Positions 8,989 to 18,615 of a DNA stretch of 64,000 nucleotides are shown here, piece by piece. The position numbers and the translations under genes are program-made. The stretch comes from Phycisphaerae bacterium (GTDB lineage Bacteria; Planctomycetota; Phycisphaerae; Tepidisphaerales; Tepidisphaeraceae): the NCBI GenBank assembly GCA_026004655.1, contig BPJO01000010.1, forward strand, positions 79,374 through 143,373, read 5' to 3'. How positions within the stretch are numbered: position 1 is the stretch's first letter; every line of letters starts with the position of its first letter. Below the pieces are notes generated by a model. The model saw nothing but the letters and a program-made list of their open reading frames with translations. It had not been told where the DNA came from and did no database searches.

Positions 8989-11304
8989 ATGAAACAGAAT
9001 AAATCATATCGCGTTATGCTGGCGGTTTCTCTGGTGGTCAGCCAGATGATCGTTGGAGTATCGGCGCAGGAAGTCCACACAACCCAAACGCCCTTAACCA
9101 CTCAACCGACAACAGCGCAACGAAACTCCGGTGGCGTAACACGTCAGAACGGTGGCATGTTATTAAACTTTGTTGATGCCTCCATTGACATTATACTTGA
9201 CGAGCTTTCTTCGGCTGCGGGTTTTATTGTCGTCAAGGAAGTCAAACCTGAGGGGAGGGTTACGCTGGTCAGCAAGCAGCCTGTGTCACCTGCTGAAGCA
9301 GTTTCATTGCTGAACACGGTACTGCGTAACGCGGGTTATGCTGCTATCCAGCAGGATCGGATTCTCAAGATTGTCAACAAAGATGTAGCAAAACGATTGA
9401 ATATTCCCGTTCGGTCAGGGAATGATCCAGAGAAAATCGCCAAAACAGATGAACTGATCACCCAAGTGATTCCGCTGCGGTTTGCCGATGCAACTCAACT
9501 GAAAACCGACTTGGGACCATTGATCAGCAGCGAGGCGGATTTCACTGCCAACGCATCGGCGAATGCCCTGGTGATTACCGACACCTCTGCGAATATCCGA
9601 CGAGTGGTGGAAATTGTCGCAGCGTTGGACACCAACCTTGGTTCGGCGGTGGACGTCAAGGTGTTTCAGCTCAAGTTCGCCAACGCGACCACCGCAGCCC
9701 GTCTGATCAACGAAGTTTTCGGAAATCTCGATGCAACCCGTCCTCAACAGAATCAGGGAGCAGGCAACAACCCTGGCCCTGGGGGAGGAGGCGACGACGG
9801 GCCGGGAGGTCGTTTCCGAAGGTTTATCGAGCAGGCTGCCCGCAACAATCAGCAGAACAGTCGTACCGGAAAAGTCTCTGCAGGGGCCGATGAACGGACC
9901 AATTCCATTATAGTGACTGGTCCGTCAGACCTACTGGAAACCGTCGCCGGGGTGATCAAAGAACTGGATTCTAACCCGGCAGCCGAGGAAACCGTCTATG
10001 TTTATCGTCTAAAAAATGCCCAGGCACTCAATCTCGAGCAGGTTTTAAATAGTCTTTTCAATGGCACTCCCATCACCAGTCGAACCAGTACCAGTAACGC
10101 GGATGTCCTTCGAAACGCACGGAGCTCATCGGGGAGCTTTTCCGGAAGCGGTCGAAGTGGTAACACCGGTACGAGGAGCAACACCGTTACCAACAGTCCC
10201 TTCGGAACGTTCGGTGGGATGTTCGGACAGAACACCGGACGAACACAGACCTTCGGCGGAAATCGGGGCAATACCCAAAACGTATCAGCCAACGCCCAAG
10301 CGGTTGCCAGTGATCTGGCGGGCCAAGTCTCTATTATCGCAGATACCGATACCAATTCACTGCTGATTCGAACTGCACCCGGAAATTATCCACGCGTCAA
10401 AAGCGTCTTGGACGAAATGGATAAACCCGTTCGTCAAGTGTTGATCAAGGTTTTGATTGCTGAAGTCACACACACCAATGGATCAGATATCGGGGCGGAA
10501 CTATCCGCTTTGAACATCCGCGCAAGCGGAAATGGGCAACAGGCTCAGACCAATTTCCTTATCCCCGGTATTCAGCAGAATGGGACTGGTTTGGTGGTTC
10601 AGTTACTTGAAACCGATTTCCAGGCCACTATCCGTCTGCTCGAAACTCAGGGAAAACTCGACGTGCTCTCAAGACCTTACATTCTCGCATCGGATAATCA
10701 GCTGGCTTCGATTACGGTGGGGCAGGAAGTTCCTTTGATCGATAGTTCTCGCATCACCGACACCGGTCAGACCATTAACACGTTAAGTTATCAGGATGTT
10801 GGTATCCTGCTGGACGTGATTCCATCCATTAATCCGGATGGACTGGTGATTCTCGACGTCGCGCCGGAAATCAGCACCCTCACCGGCGAAACGGTTCCCA
10901 TTTCCGACACTGCATCCCAGCCAATTATTGCCAAACGCTCAGCGCAGACTCGTGTAGGCGTTCGAAGCGGAAATACCATCGTCATCGGAGGTCTGATGGA
11001 AGACCGAGTCACAGAGTCTGTCAACAAAGTACCTTTGCTAGGTGATATTCCGCTTCTCGGAGAAGCTTTCAAACGGACCGTTAAGAACAAAGCCAAAACG
11101 GAACTGCTCATCTTCCTGACCCCTCATGTTGCGGACAGTCCCGAACAGATTCCCGGTATGTCTAAAGACGAGGTCGACGCGACGAAACTGCTTCCCAAAG
11201 CGATAGGTCCGGGTGTTTATGACGAGCACAGGCAGGGAATGCAGCGAGGTGATCCCGCAGCAACCACACCCTCTTCCGATCCCGGTTCTGGCTCACAGGA
11301 GTGA
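8989..11304 (+). CDS. gspD: Secretin GspD (outer-membrane channel)
   Basis: Multimeric outer-membrane secretin through which folded substrates exit. The N-terminal signal peptide ends near VGVSAQE (residue ~28). N-domains follow, recognisable by LLNFVDASIDIILDELS, then repeats of the 'VIPLRFADATQL...ANALVITDT' type. Two N-domains carry long low-complexity inserts: a Gly/Asn/Pro stretch near residues 250-280 and a Ser/Gly/Thr/Phe stretch near 370-430. The C-terminal secretin domain has VGVRSGNTIVIGGLMEDR, then KVPLLGDIPLLGEAF and LLIFLTPHV. Length 771 is on the long side because of the inserts. AGGAAGGAA upstream is a good ribosome-binding site. Confidence 0.95.
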   Translation: MKQNKSYRVMLAVSLVVSQMIVGVSAQEVHTTQTPLTTQPTTAQRNSGGVTRQNGGMLLNFVDASIDIILDELSSAAGFIVVKEVKPEGRVTLVSKQPVSPAEAVSLLNTVLRNAGYAAIQQDRILKIVNKDVAKRLNIPVRSGNDPEKIAKTDELITQVIPLRFADATQLKTDLGPLISSEADFTANASANALVITDTSANIRRVVEIVAALDTNLGSAVDVKVFQLKFANATTAARLINEVFGNLDATRPQQNQGAGNNPGPGGGGDDGPGGRFRRFIEQAARNNQQNSRTGKVSAGADERTNSIIVTGPSDLLETVAGVIKELDSNPAAEETVYVYRLKNAQALNLEQVLNSLFNGTPITSRTSTSNADVLRNARSSSGSFSGSGRSGNTGTRSNTVTNSPFGTFGGMFGQNTGRTQTFGGNRGNTQNVSANAQAVASDLAGQVSIIADTDTNSLLIRTAPGNYPRVKSVLDEMDKPVRQVLIKVLIAEVTHTNGSDIGAELSALNIRASGNGQQAQTNFLIPGIQQNGTGLVVQLLETDFQATIRLLETQGKLDVLSRPYILASDNQLASITVGQEVPLIDSSRITDTGQTINTLSYQDVGILLDVIPSINPDGLVILDVAPEISTLTGETVPISDTASQPIIAKRSAQTRVGVRSGNTIVIGGLMEDRVTESVNKVPLLGDIPLLGEAFKRTVKNKAKTELLIFLTPHVADSPEQIPGMSKDEVDATKLLPKAIGPGVYDEHRQGMQRGDPAATTPSSDPGSGSQE

Positions 11305-11311
11305 CGTGTTC

Positions 11312-11803
11312 ATGAAGTTCCATCAAGTGGCTGTCTTCAGTCTGATTTACGTACTGGCCGGATGCAAGTCTGTTTCAACCCATTCTTCGACCTCAAACGG
11401 GTCGGGTTTACAAACAACTTCGATAAATCAGGCACCGATCAGCAATACCGACCCGTGTGCAGGAAAAATGCATGACATCAGCGGCGCATTTCTCATGTAT
11501 CTACTACGTTATAATGATTTACCCGAAACGCTTGACCAACTTGCGCCTTATGCACAGCAGATGGGAGTAACGGACTTTCGCTGTCCCGTTTCGGGGTCTG
11601 CTTATGTGTATCAGCGGGATGGCATTCTGTTCCCTGAACAAAATGCTCGAGTGATTCTCTATGATCCAAAACCTTCTCATTCCAACCACCGATGGGCGAT
11701 CATTCTCGGATCGCCCACCCCGGAACAGCCGCCTCGCACTAAGGTGATTGCACTACCGGAAAGTTTCTTTTTATTACGGCCCGGAAATCAAGACGCACAA
11801 TAA
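11312..11803 (+). CDS. Small lipoprotein at the end of the T2SS operon
   Basis: A 163-residue protein whose N-terminus has a lipobox (YVLAGC, Cys at ~18), so it is probably acylated and attached to a membrane. The body is short, with one conserved-looking Cys pair (PCAGKMHD and FRCPVSGSAYVY) and an ending reminiscent of the C-terminal part of planctomycete prepilin-like proteins (HRWAIIL). AGGAG at 11297-11301 precedes it; GTG 11306 is an alternative start. Being last in the operon, a pilotin or accessory role for the secretin is possible, but this is inference. I do not recognise the family. Confidence 0.7.
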   Translation: MKFHQVAVFSLIYVLAGCKSVSTHSSTSNGSGLQTTSINQAPISNTDPCAGKMHDISGAFLMYLLRYNDLPETLDQLAPYAQQMGVTDFRCPVSGSAYVYQRDGILFPEQNARVILYDPKPSHSNHRWAIILGSPTPEQPPRTKVIALPESFFLLRPGNQDAQ

Positions 11804-11899
11804 TAATCAATAGACGTGGCCTATTGGTTCAAGCCTCAAACATGAGCCTGTAGTGAAGACATGTCTTTTTTACGCAGAACGATACAGCGAAAAATTGCT

Positions 11900-13165
11900 T
11901 CAACGTTTACTGAGCACGTCTTGTTCATATCGTCGTACTTCATCCAGCCATTTCATTCCATGAGGAACACCAGCCTGCTCGCAATAATAATCCCATACTG
12001 CCCCGGCAGGAAGGAGCTTGATCTCTTCCAGAAGCGCAAGACGTCGGGTATGGTCACCGGATTCTTCCGCTTGACGGAGCAACTGGATCGGTTCAAGCAA
12101 CGCGATCAATAAGGCCTTGATCATATTGCGGGTTCCGATCACCCAGGCAGCCACACGGTTGATGCTGGCATCAAAATAATCCAGTCCGATGTGTGTTCGG
12201 TTGAGATAGTTGCCCCGAACCAGTTCTTGAGAGATCTGCAGCAGATCATCATTCAAAGTCACGACGTGATCACTGTCCCAACGGACACCCCTCGAAACAT
12301 GCAGCAGAATACGGTCCAGAGACATCAAAACGGACGAAATTTTGTCAGCCATCTGTTCGGTGGGGTGATAATGACCGGCGTCCAAGCAAACCAGCTTTTT
12401 ATTGCGGATCGCATAGCCGAGATAAAACTCGTGAGATCCGACGACATAACTTTCAGAGCCAATCCCAAAAAGCTTTCCTTCCACGGAATCCAAAACCAGA
12501 GAAGTATTGATCTTTTCAGAAAAAATGGCGTCCAAGGATTTCTCCAGGCGCTGGCGTGGGCCTGAACGATCCACGGGGGTGTCTTTATACCCATCCGGGA
12601 TCCATACATTATTGACGCTAGGCGAGCCTAGTTTTTCCGCAAATGCTTTTGCGATCTGACGTGAAGCACGGCCGTGATCGATCCAGAAACGACGAATGCC
12701 TTCATCCCGATGGGTTAATGTAAATCCTTCGGAGGCCTTGGGATGTGCAAAATAAGACGGATTAAAATCGACACCGATCCCTATCTGTTTGGCCCAGTCC
12801 ATCCATCGGGAAAAGTGTTCGGGCGACAGGGCATCCCGGTCCACCTTACTCCCCCCGGTTTCGGCATAAATCGCGTGGAGATTGAGTCGGTGTCTGCCCG
12901 GAATCAATCGATAGGCCTGTTCAAGATCAGAACGTAATTCATCTCCGTTGCGTGCTCGTCCCGGATAGTTTCCCGTCACCGCCAATCCCCCGCCCAGATC
13001 CGCAGCGTGCTCAAACCCGCCTACATCGTCTCCCTGCCAGCAATGCAGCGAAATGGGGATGCTCTTGAGGACGTTCAATGCTGAATCGACATCAACACCC
13101 CATTCGGCATAAATGGATTTGGCTTGCTGATATGCTTTTTCCAAGGCGGCTGAGGATGTGTTCAT
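11900..13165 (-). CDS. rhaA: L-rhamnose isomerase
   Basis: Converts L-rhamnose to L-rhamnulose, the first step of rhamnose breakdown in the cytoplasm. The 421-residue protein matches the family along its length: [15 protein letters not shown] near the N-terminus, [10 protein letters not shown], a metal-site region [32 protein letters not shown], and [18 protein letters not shown]. The frame extends upstream but ATG 13165, with GGAGA in front, matches the expected N-terminus. It is divergent from hemQ. No rhamnulokinase or aldolase gene is nearby; the pectate lyases 12-20 kb away suggest pectic rhamnose as its source. Confidence 0.95.
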   Translation of the reverse strand: MNTSSAALEKAYQQAKSIYAEWGVDVDSALNVLKSIPISLHCWQGDDVGGFEHAADLGGGLAVTGNYPGRARNGDELRSDLEQAYRLIPGRHRLNLHAIYAETGGSKVDRDALSPEHFSRWMDWAKQIGIGVDFNPSYFAHPKASEGFTLTHRDEGIRRFWIDHGRASRQIAKAFAEKLGSPSVNNVWIPDGYKDTPVDRSGPRQRLEKSLDAIFSEKINTSLVLDSVEGKLFGIGSESYVVGSHEFYLGYAIRNKKLVCLDAGHYHPTEQMADKISSVLMSLDRILLHVSRGVRWDSDHVVTLNDDLLQISQELVRGNYLNRTHIGLDYFDASINRVAAWVIGTRNMIKALLIALLEPIQLLRQAEESGDHTRRLALLEEIKLLPAGAVWDYYCEQAGVPHGMKWLDEVRRYEQDVLSKR

Positions 13166-13272
13166 AATTTTTATCGTCTCCGGTTTACGCGGTGAATGAA
13201 GAATGTTTAGGATTACTGTCAGAAAACAATAGCATCGAGATACCAATTCTCTTTTAGAAAGGAAAATTATCA

Positions 13273-13986
13273 ATGACTCATCCTGTCAAAACCGGCTCAC
13301 AAGTTCAGCGCCAGTTTGTTAATTTTGCCTGTTACAAGCTAGATCCGGCGTTTCGCAGGCTTGATTCATCGACCAAGGAATCCGCAAGAAAAGAGCTTAT
13401 TGAGACACTCAATACCAGAATTGAAGGTTTGCTTTGTTTGAGTTATTCGGTCACAGGATTGCGTCCGGACGTTGATTTTATTCTCTGGCGTATTTCGCTT
13501 TCGCCGGATGTCTTTCAGCAACAGACTCGAATGATCAATAAAACTGTTCTAGGCGGGTATCTTTCGACGCCTCACAGTTTTCTTTCAATGACCAAACGGA
13601 GCATGTATATCGATAAAGTTGATCCGTTTCATACACATGAAAGTCGGACTCACATCGTTCCGGGCAGACGTAAATATCTTTTTGTCTATCCTTTTGTGAA
13701 AACAAGACCCTGGTATCTGTTGCCGATGGAAAAGCGTCAGGAAGCCATGGACAATCACATTCGCGTAGGAAACAAGTATCCGTCGGTGAAATTGAATACA
13801 ACGTATTCCTTCGGACTGGACGACCAAGATTTTGTTGTCGCGTTTGAAACCGATGAACCGAAAGACTTTCTTGATCTGGTCATGGAATTGCGTGAAACCG
13901 AAGCAAGTCTCTACACCCAGCGAGATACGCCCATGTTTACGGCCATTCAGATGCCGATCGAGCAGGTACTGGATCTGATGTTCTGA
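13273..13986 (+). CDS. hemQ: Coproheme decarboxylase, chlorite dismutase family (HemQ/ChdC)
   Basis: Oxidises the two propionates of coproheme III to give heme b, the last step of the coproporphyrin-dependent heme route. The C-terminal domain shows [13 protein letters not shown], whose first Tyr (about residue 139) aligns with the catalytic Tyr of Gram-positive HemQ, and MDNHIRVG, whose His (~162) is the expected proximal heme ligand. The last conserved block, [18 protein letters not shown], is also typical. The distal Arg of true chlorite dismutases is not evident. Length 237 fits. hemL lies 5 kb downstream, consistent with heme synthesis in this neighbourhood. Confidence 0.9.
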   Translation: MTHPVKTGSQVQRQFVNFACYKLDPAFRRLDSSTKESARKELIETLNTRIEGLLCLSYSVTGLRPDVDFILWRISLSPDVFQQQTRMINKTVLGGYLSTPHSFLSMTKRSMYIDKVDPFHTHESRTHIVPGRRKYLFVYPFVKTRPWYLLPMEKRQEAMDNHIRVGNKYPSVKLNTTYSFGLDDQDFVVAFETDEPKDFLDLVMELRETEASLYTQRDTPMFTAIQMPIEQVLDLMF

Positions 13987-14241
13987 GTTCGAAATCCGCC
14001 CGAATGCATCATTGGGTCTTAAGAGTTTGCATGAGCATGAGATCGCCAGATCGGTATCGAAGAAGCTCCCGTTCAGCGAACTGAAATCCTCAGATGGACG
14101 GGAGAAGGCATCGTCTCTACAGAGGAGAGTAAGCCGATAAAAATCGAAGCCGACTCTACATGAGTGCTATTACGGGATCAACAACCGGATTCAGGATATT
14201 GGACAGTGCTGTGGATGTCGTCTAGTGTATAAGATCTAAGT
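13987..14241. other. Non-coding stretch after hemQ with short inverted repeats
   Basis: No convincing coding frame. Near 14071-14101 there is TTCAG-CGAA-CTGAA (a 5-bp stem with a tetraloop) flanked by CCCG and CGGG, so a small structured RNA or the 3' end of the hemQ transcript is possible. It did not match any RNA family I can recall, including riboswitches, SRP RNA and RNase P. Nothing else is visible. Confidence 0.3.
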
Positions 14242-14608
14242 ATGAGCGTTCGCTGGGTTTTTCTGATCGTGACAATGACGGCAATGGTTGCCCCCAGGCA
14301 AGCCATGCCGTTGGTTGTTTCGCCCGCAGCTCAGGCGTCTGGCGTATTCCGTCATCATTGGATCGACCGCTTTCGGGTCCGATTGTTCCGCTCAATCACC
14401 CGCAACTCAATCACCCACAACGCCTTTTTGCAGAGAGTCACGTTTGAACTTCCTCAACTCAAGCTTCCCGGTCGTGGGGATCGGACGACTCGTTCACCTC
14501 GACCGATCCTATACGATCGATTCCGATTGTGTCTGCCGCCGCCCCCGGGCTGATTTCCAACACTGGACGGTTTTCACCCATTCTCCCGGATTCATTTCTA
14601 CGGTTTGA
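14242..14608 (+). pseudogene. Possible degraded small secreted-protein gene
   Basis: Three overlapping frames each look partly protein-like. Frame 1 from ATG 14242 begins MSVRWVFLIVTMTAMVA, signal-peptide-like. Frame 2 from 14288 contains RRLAYSVIIGSTAFGSDCSAQ, also signal-like. Frame 3, interrupted by a TGA near 14448, ends in IPIVSAAAPGLISNTGRF at about 14580. A frameshift in the C5 run near 14290 would join frames 1 and 2. This may be a decayed gene or chance; no family is recognised and base composition does not decide it. Confidence 0.2.
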
Positions 14609-14632
14609 AGTACAGACATACGGAACAAAAAT

Positions 14633-17600
14633 ATGATTTTTGGCAAAACACTTACCCGAATATTCGGCTCACGAAACGATCGTTTGATCAAGCGGTATCG
14701 CAAAATTGTTGCGCAGATTAATGCTCTGGAACCCGTTATGGTTGAGAAAACAGACGCGGAACTTCGCGCCAGAACGTTGGAGATCCGAGACGGCCTGATC
14801 CATAAAAAGCTTTGTCCTGAGGATGTTCAAGCCGAATGCTTGGCCATCATGAGAGAATCGATGGACCGGAACATCGGCATCCGCAATATTTTCAATCCCG
14901 AATATAATTTCAATCCGGATCAATTTAAGAATGACCAAGTCTTCGATGCCTTTGCAGCGATCGAGGACCGTATCATTCAGGGGTTGGCGGATTGGAAAAC
15001 GGTTCCTATTCCGGTGGAGATTTACAAGGCCGTTCGCGAGATCTACCCCGAATCCCGTCCCCCGTTCCGTGCCCGATGTTTCGACGTGCAATTGATAGGC
15101 GGGCTGGTCCTGTACGAGGGAAAGATTGCCGAGATGGCGACGGGGGAAGGAAAAACCTTTGTAGCACCTTTGGCATGTTTTTTGCGTGCGTTGGAGGGAA
15201 TGCACTGTCATGTGGTGACAGTGAACGATTATTTGGTCAGGCGGGACGCGCTGTGGGTTCGCCCGGCGTTTGAGGCGCTTGGTCTTTCCGTAGGTTACAT
15301 CCAATCCGATATGGACCCCGGAGGAGAATCCCGACGGAAGCAATACGAATGCAATGTCACTTACGGAACCAACAGCGAGTTCGGATTCGATTATCTGCGT
15401 GACAACATGAAACCATCAGTCGACCAGCAGGTCCAGGGACCTCTGGATTTTGCGATTGTGGACGAAGTGGACAGCATCCTGATTGATGAAGCCCGTACAC
15501 CTTTGATCATTTCCGGTGACGCGGTGGATGATCCCAAGAAATACATCGCTGCTGACGCAGTTGCGAGAAAGATTATCGAACTTCACAAACCCTACGCAGA
15601 AGTCGAACGTGAATGCGAACACTGGAAGCGTGCGATCAAGGCTGCGATCGGGGATGCGGACAAGGCCACGAACCGACAGGAAAAACAGGAAGCTTTGAAA
15701 CGCAAAGAAGAAGCCGAGCAGAAACTGTCCGAAGCCGAAGCCAAAAAAAGTGGCCTGACAGCCTATTATGAGGTGGAACTCGATCGCAAAAGTGTTCATC
15801 TGACTCACGAAGGCATCGCTGCGGCTCAGGAGGCAGCCGGGGTAGGAAGCTTTTACGTGGGTGAAAACGTCGAATGGCCTCATCTGATGGAACAGGCGAT
15901 GCGGGCGCACGTCGTATACCATCGCGATAAGGACTATGTCGTCGAACGGGGGACAGGCCCACGATCGACCGGAGAACTCGAAGTCGTCATCGTGGACGAG
16001 TACACGGGACGAAAAATGGTCGGCAGACAATGGTCGGACGGGTTGCATCAGGCGATCGAAGCCAAGGAACGAGTCCCCATAAAAAAGGAAACCCAGACAC
16101 TGGCTACCATCACGCTGCAGAACTTCTTCAAGCTTTATAAGCACCTAGCCGGAATGACCGGTACTGCAATGACCGAAAGCGAAGAGTTCAACAAGATTTA
16201 CAAACTTGAAGTGGTCTCGATACCCACCAATCGACCTGTTGCCCGAGTTGATTATGACGACCGGGTCTATCGCACCGAGCAGGAAAAGTGGGAGCAACTG
16301 GTGGAAGAAATAAAACTTTATTCCGATGCCGGTCGACCGGTGCTTGTGGGTACCACCAGCGTGGAAAAAAGCGAGCGTCTTAGCCGTTTCCTGACGCAAA
16401 AGTACGGTATCAAGCACGAAGTTCTTAACGCTAAACAGCACGAAAGAGAAGCCAATATTGTCGCTGTTGCCGGACAAACCCATGTCAATGCCCGCGGAGA
16501 AAGGGTCGGAAATGTGACCATCGCCACGAACATGGCCGGTCGTGGAACGGACATCAAACTCGCTCCGGAAACGTGGTTTGATGTGGAGCAGAAGGGAGAT
16601 ACGTATCTTCTGAAACAGCGAGGGACCGACAAAATAATCGAGGTGAAACCCGACAGCCCTTTGATCAAAGTTTTTCAGCTCCGACCGGGAGTCAAGTTTG
16701 TCGGCGGGCTTCATGTCATCGGCACCGAGCGGCACACCAGCCGACGGATCGACAATCAGCTGCGCGGACGTTCCGGACGCCAGGGAGATCCCGGATCATC
16801 ACGTTTTTATTCTTCCCTTCAGGACGATCTGCTTAAGATGTTCATGGGCGAATGGACCATCAACGTTTTCAAAAAGATCGGGATGGAATATGGCGAAGCC
16901 ATTGAATCGAAAATGTTGACCCGCGGGATCGAGCGGGCTCAGAAGAAAGTCGAGGAACGGAACTATCTAGCCCGTAAAAACCTGCTGGAGTATGACGAGG
17001 TGATGGACCGTCAGCGACTGACGTTCTACGGCATGCGCCAGCAGGTGCTCGAAGGGATGCACATCGAAAATGTCATCTGGGACATGATCGGCAAAGCGAT
17101 CGAAGACGCGGTCGATCGTTATGTCGTCCAGGACTATGTAGCAGCCAATATAGCGGAATGGGCCAGAAATAACTTCCGAGTGAGTATCGACGCCACTGAG
17201 CTACAGGGCATTCGACGTTTTGCCGATGTCGAGGATTACATCAAATCCCAAGCCAAGCTCGAGATAGAGACAACGATCACACAAACGATCGGTGAATATC
17301 TCGGAGAGAGCCCTGAAGACCCTTCGGAATGGGATCTGAAGAGTCTTGTAAAACTCGGTACCAACGAGTACCACATTCGTCTAACCGAAGCCGAGATCCG
17401 GCGAATGGACGCCAACGAGTTAGAAGAAACGTTCAAGCAGTCGGCATTGGCTTATATTGATCGCCAGGACGTCAGTGCCATCAACGCCTTCCTAGAACCC
17501 AACTTTGCCGCCAAGGCCTTATGTAACTGGGCTACTGAAAAGTTTGGCGTGAAGGTGGATGTTGAGGAAGTAATGGCTGACATCGAACGTCAGCATTTCA

Positions 17601-18574
17601 AACCCCCGGAAGAGATCATTTCCCTCATCGAGGCGCGTGCAAGGGAATCATATCGTCGAAGAGAAATCGAGTATCCCATAGACCATATTTTAGGGATGCT
17701 CGGAAGTGCCGAAGTATCTGTCATTGATAATCCTTATGCTGCGGATTACCTGCGGACGTGGACGAGGTTTAAGTTCAATCATGAGTTTCCCCTGGAATAC
17801 ATTCAACAGACCCCTGTCCGTCAACTACGTGATGAACTGATCGGTCTGCAGGAGCGCTACCTTTTAGAAGGGCAGCTCGAGCGTGACGTGGATACGATAC
17901 TAGCAGCAGGGCCGGACCTGTCCCGTGTGGCTGATGCGTTTAACCAGCGGTTTGGTCAGAAAATCACCCCGCGAGATCTTGATCCTGCTACGGCTGAGAC
18001 CCGTAAGGGCACCAAGGAAATCGATCAAGACGCTAGCGGAACGGTCACCACACGTGACATCCTTCTGAGACGTGCACGAGCGATTCTAAGGGATGAACTG
18101 ACCCGCCTCGAGCAGTACGTCCTGATCAATATCTTTGACCAGGCATGGAAGGATCATCTGTACGCCATGGACGTTCTCAAAGGCGGGATCGGCTTACAGG
18201 GATATGCCGAGCGGGATCCTCGTGTCATTTACAAACGGGAAGGTTATAAGTTCTTCGAACAGATGCTTCAGGGCATTCGCGACAAGGTGACGGATCTGAT
18301 CTTCCGCGTACGTGTTGAAGGTAAGGAAGTGACGACACGAAGCGCTTATAACGTGCGAAGCGTGGAGCATCAGGTTAGTGAAAATTATGGTGTGGGAGAT
18401 AATGTACGCGAAACAGCCGAGCAGTTGTCGGTCGGTCAGCCGTCTGAAACATCGGTAGCGGCTCCGACGCCGGTGAAGACGATCGTACGCGATCAACCCA
18501 AAATCGGGCGAAATGATCCGTGTCCGTGCGGGTCGGGCAAAAAGTACAAAAACTGCTGCGGAGCCCATGTATAA
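14633..18574 (+). CDS. secA: Preprotein translocase ATPase SecA, enlarged
   Basis: Motor that drives proteins through SecYEG. Core motifs are intact: MATGEGKT near residue 168 (Walker A), TVNDYLVRRDA, TNSEFGFDYLRDNM, ARTPLIISG, the NBD2 motif NMAGRGTDIKLAPE and LRGRSGRQGDPGSSRFY, and a C-terminal zinc-binding tail NDPCPCGSGKKYKNCC. At 1313 residues it is about 400 longer than E. coli SecA. Extra material includes a charged coiled-coil-like insert near residues 320-370 and, mainly, a ~300-residue expansion of the helical scaffold/wing region (about 840-1120) with repeated W..F units. The canonical end of the scaffold (FDQAWKDHLYAMD) is present. Start ATG 14633 has only a weak ribosome-binding site. 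Confidence 0.95.
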   Translation: MIFGKTLTRIFGSRNDRLIKRYRKIVAQINALEPVMVEKTDAELRARTLEIRDGLIHKKLCPEDVQAECLAIMRESMDRNIGIRNIFNPEYNFNPDQFKNDQVFDAFAAIEDRIIQGLADWKTVPIPVEIYKAVREIYPESRPPFRARCFDVQLIGGLVLYEGKIAEMATGEGKTFVAPLACFLRALEGMHCHVVTVNDYLVRRDALWVRPAFEALGLSVGYIQSDMDPGGESRRKQYECNVTYGTNSEFGFDYLRDNMKPSVDQQVQGPLDFAIVDEVDSILIDEARTPLIISGDAVDDPKKYIAADAVARKIIELHKPYAEVERECEHWKRAIKAAIGDADKATNRQEKQEALKRKEEAEQKLSEAEAKKSGLTAYYEVELDRKSVHLTHEGIAAAQEAAGVGSFYVGENVEWPHLMEQAMRAHVVYHRDKDYVVERGTGPRSTGELEVVIVDEYTGRKMVGRQWSDGLHQAIEAKERVPIKKETQTLATITLQNFFKLYKHLAGMTGTAMTESEEFNKIYKLEVVSIPTNRPVARVDYDDRVYRTEQEKWEQLVEEIKLYSDAGRPVLVGTTSVEKSERLSRFLTQKYGIKHEVLNAKQHEREANIVAVAGQTHVNARGERVGNVTIATNMAGRGTDIKLAPETWFDVEQKGDTYLLKQRGTDKIIEVKPDSPLIKVFQLRPGVKFVGGLHVIGTERHTSRRIDNQLRGRSGRQGDPGSSRFYSSLQDDLLKMFMGEWTINVFKKIGMEYGEAIESKMLTRGIERAQKKVEERNYLARKNLLEYDEVMDRQRLTFYGMRQQVLEGMHIENVIWDMIGKAIEDAVDRYVVQDYVAANIAEWARNNFRVSIDATELQGIRRFADVEDYIKSQAKLEIETTITQTIGEYLGESPEDPSEWDLKSLVKLGTNEYHIRLTEAEIRRMDANELEETFKQSALAYIDRQDVSAINAFLEPNFAAKALCNWATEKFGVKVDVEEVMADIERQHFKPPEEIISLIEARARESYRRREIEYPIDHILGMLGSAEVSVIDNPYAADYLRTWTRFKFNHEFPLEYIQQTPVRQLRDELIGLQERYLLEGQLERDVDTILAAGPDLSRVADAFNQRFGQKITPRDLDPATAETRKGTKEIDQDASGTVTTRDILLRRARAILRDELTRLEQYVLINIFDQAWKDHLYAMDVLKGGIGLQGYAERDPRVIYKREGYKFFEQMLQGIRDKVTDLIFRVRVEGKEVTTRSAYNVRSVEHQVSENYGVGDNVRETAEQLSVGQPSETSVAAPTPVKTIVRDQPKIGRNDPCPCGSGKKYKNCCGAHV

Positions 18575-18587
18575 TTCGTTGTCGCGG

Positions 18588-18615
18588 GGATGAATGACTC
18601 GCAAGTCATTCATCC
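18588..18615. terminator. Bidirectional hairpin between secA and hemL
   Basis: Perfect 12-bp stem GGATGAATGACT (18588-18599) / AGTCATTCATCC (18604-18615) with a CGCA loop. It lies between convergent genes and includes the hemL stop codon (18606-18608), so it can end both transcripts. T-tracts on either side are weak, so confidence rests on stem perfection and position. Confidence 0.65.

Noticed and set aside
11808..11826. CAATAG...CTATTG hairpin after the T2SS operon as a terminator
   Set aside because: Only a six-base stem with no T-tract; too weak to report.
13273..13986. Chlorite dismutase as the function
   Set aside because: The distal Arg typical of chlorite dismutase is not evident, while the Tyr and His of HemQ are present.
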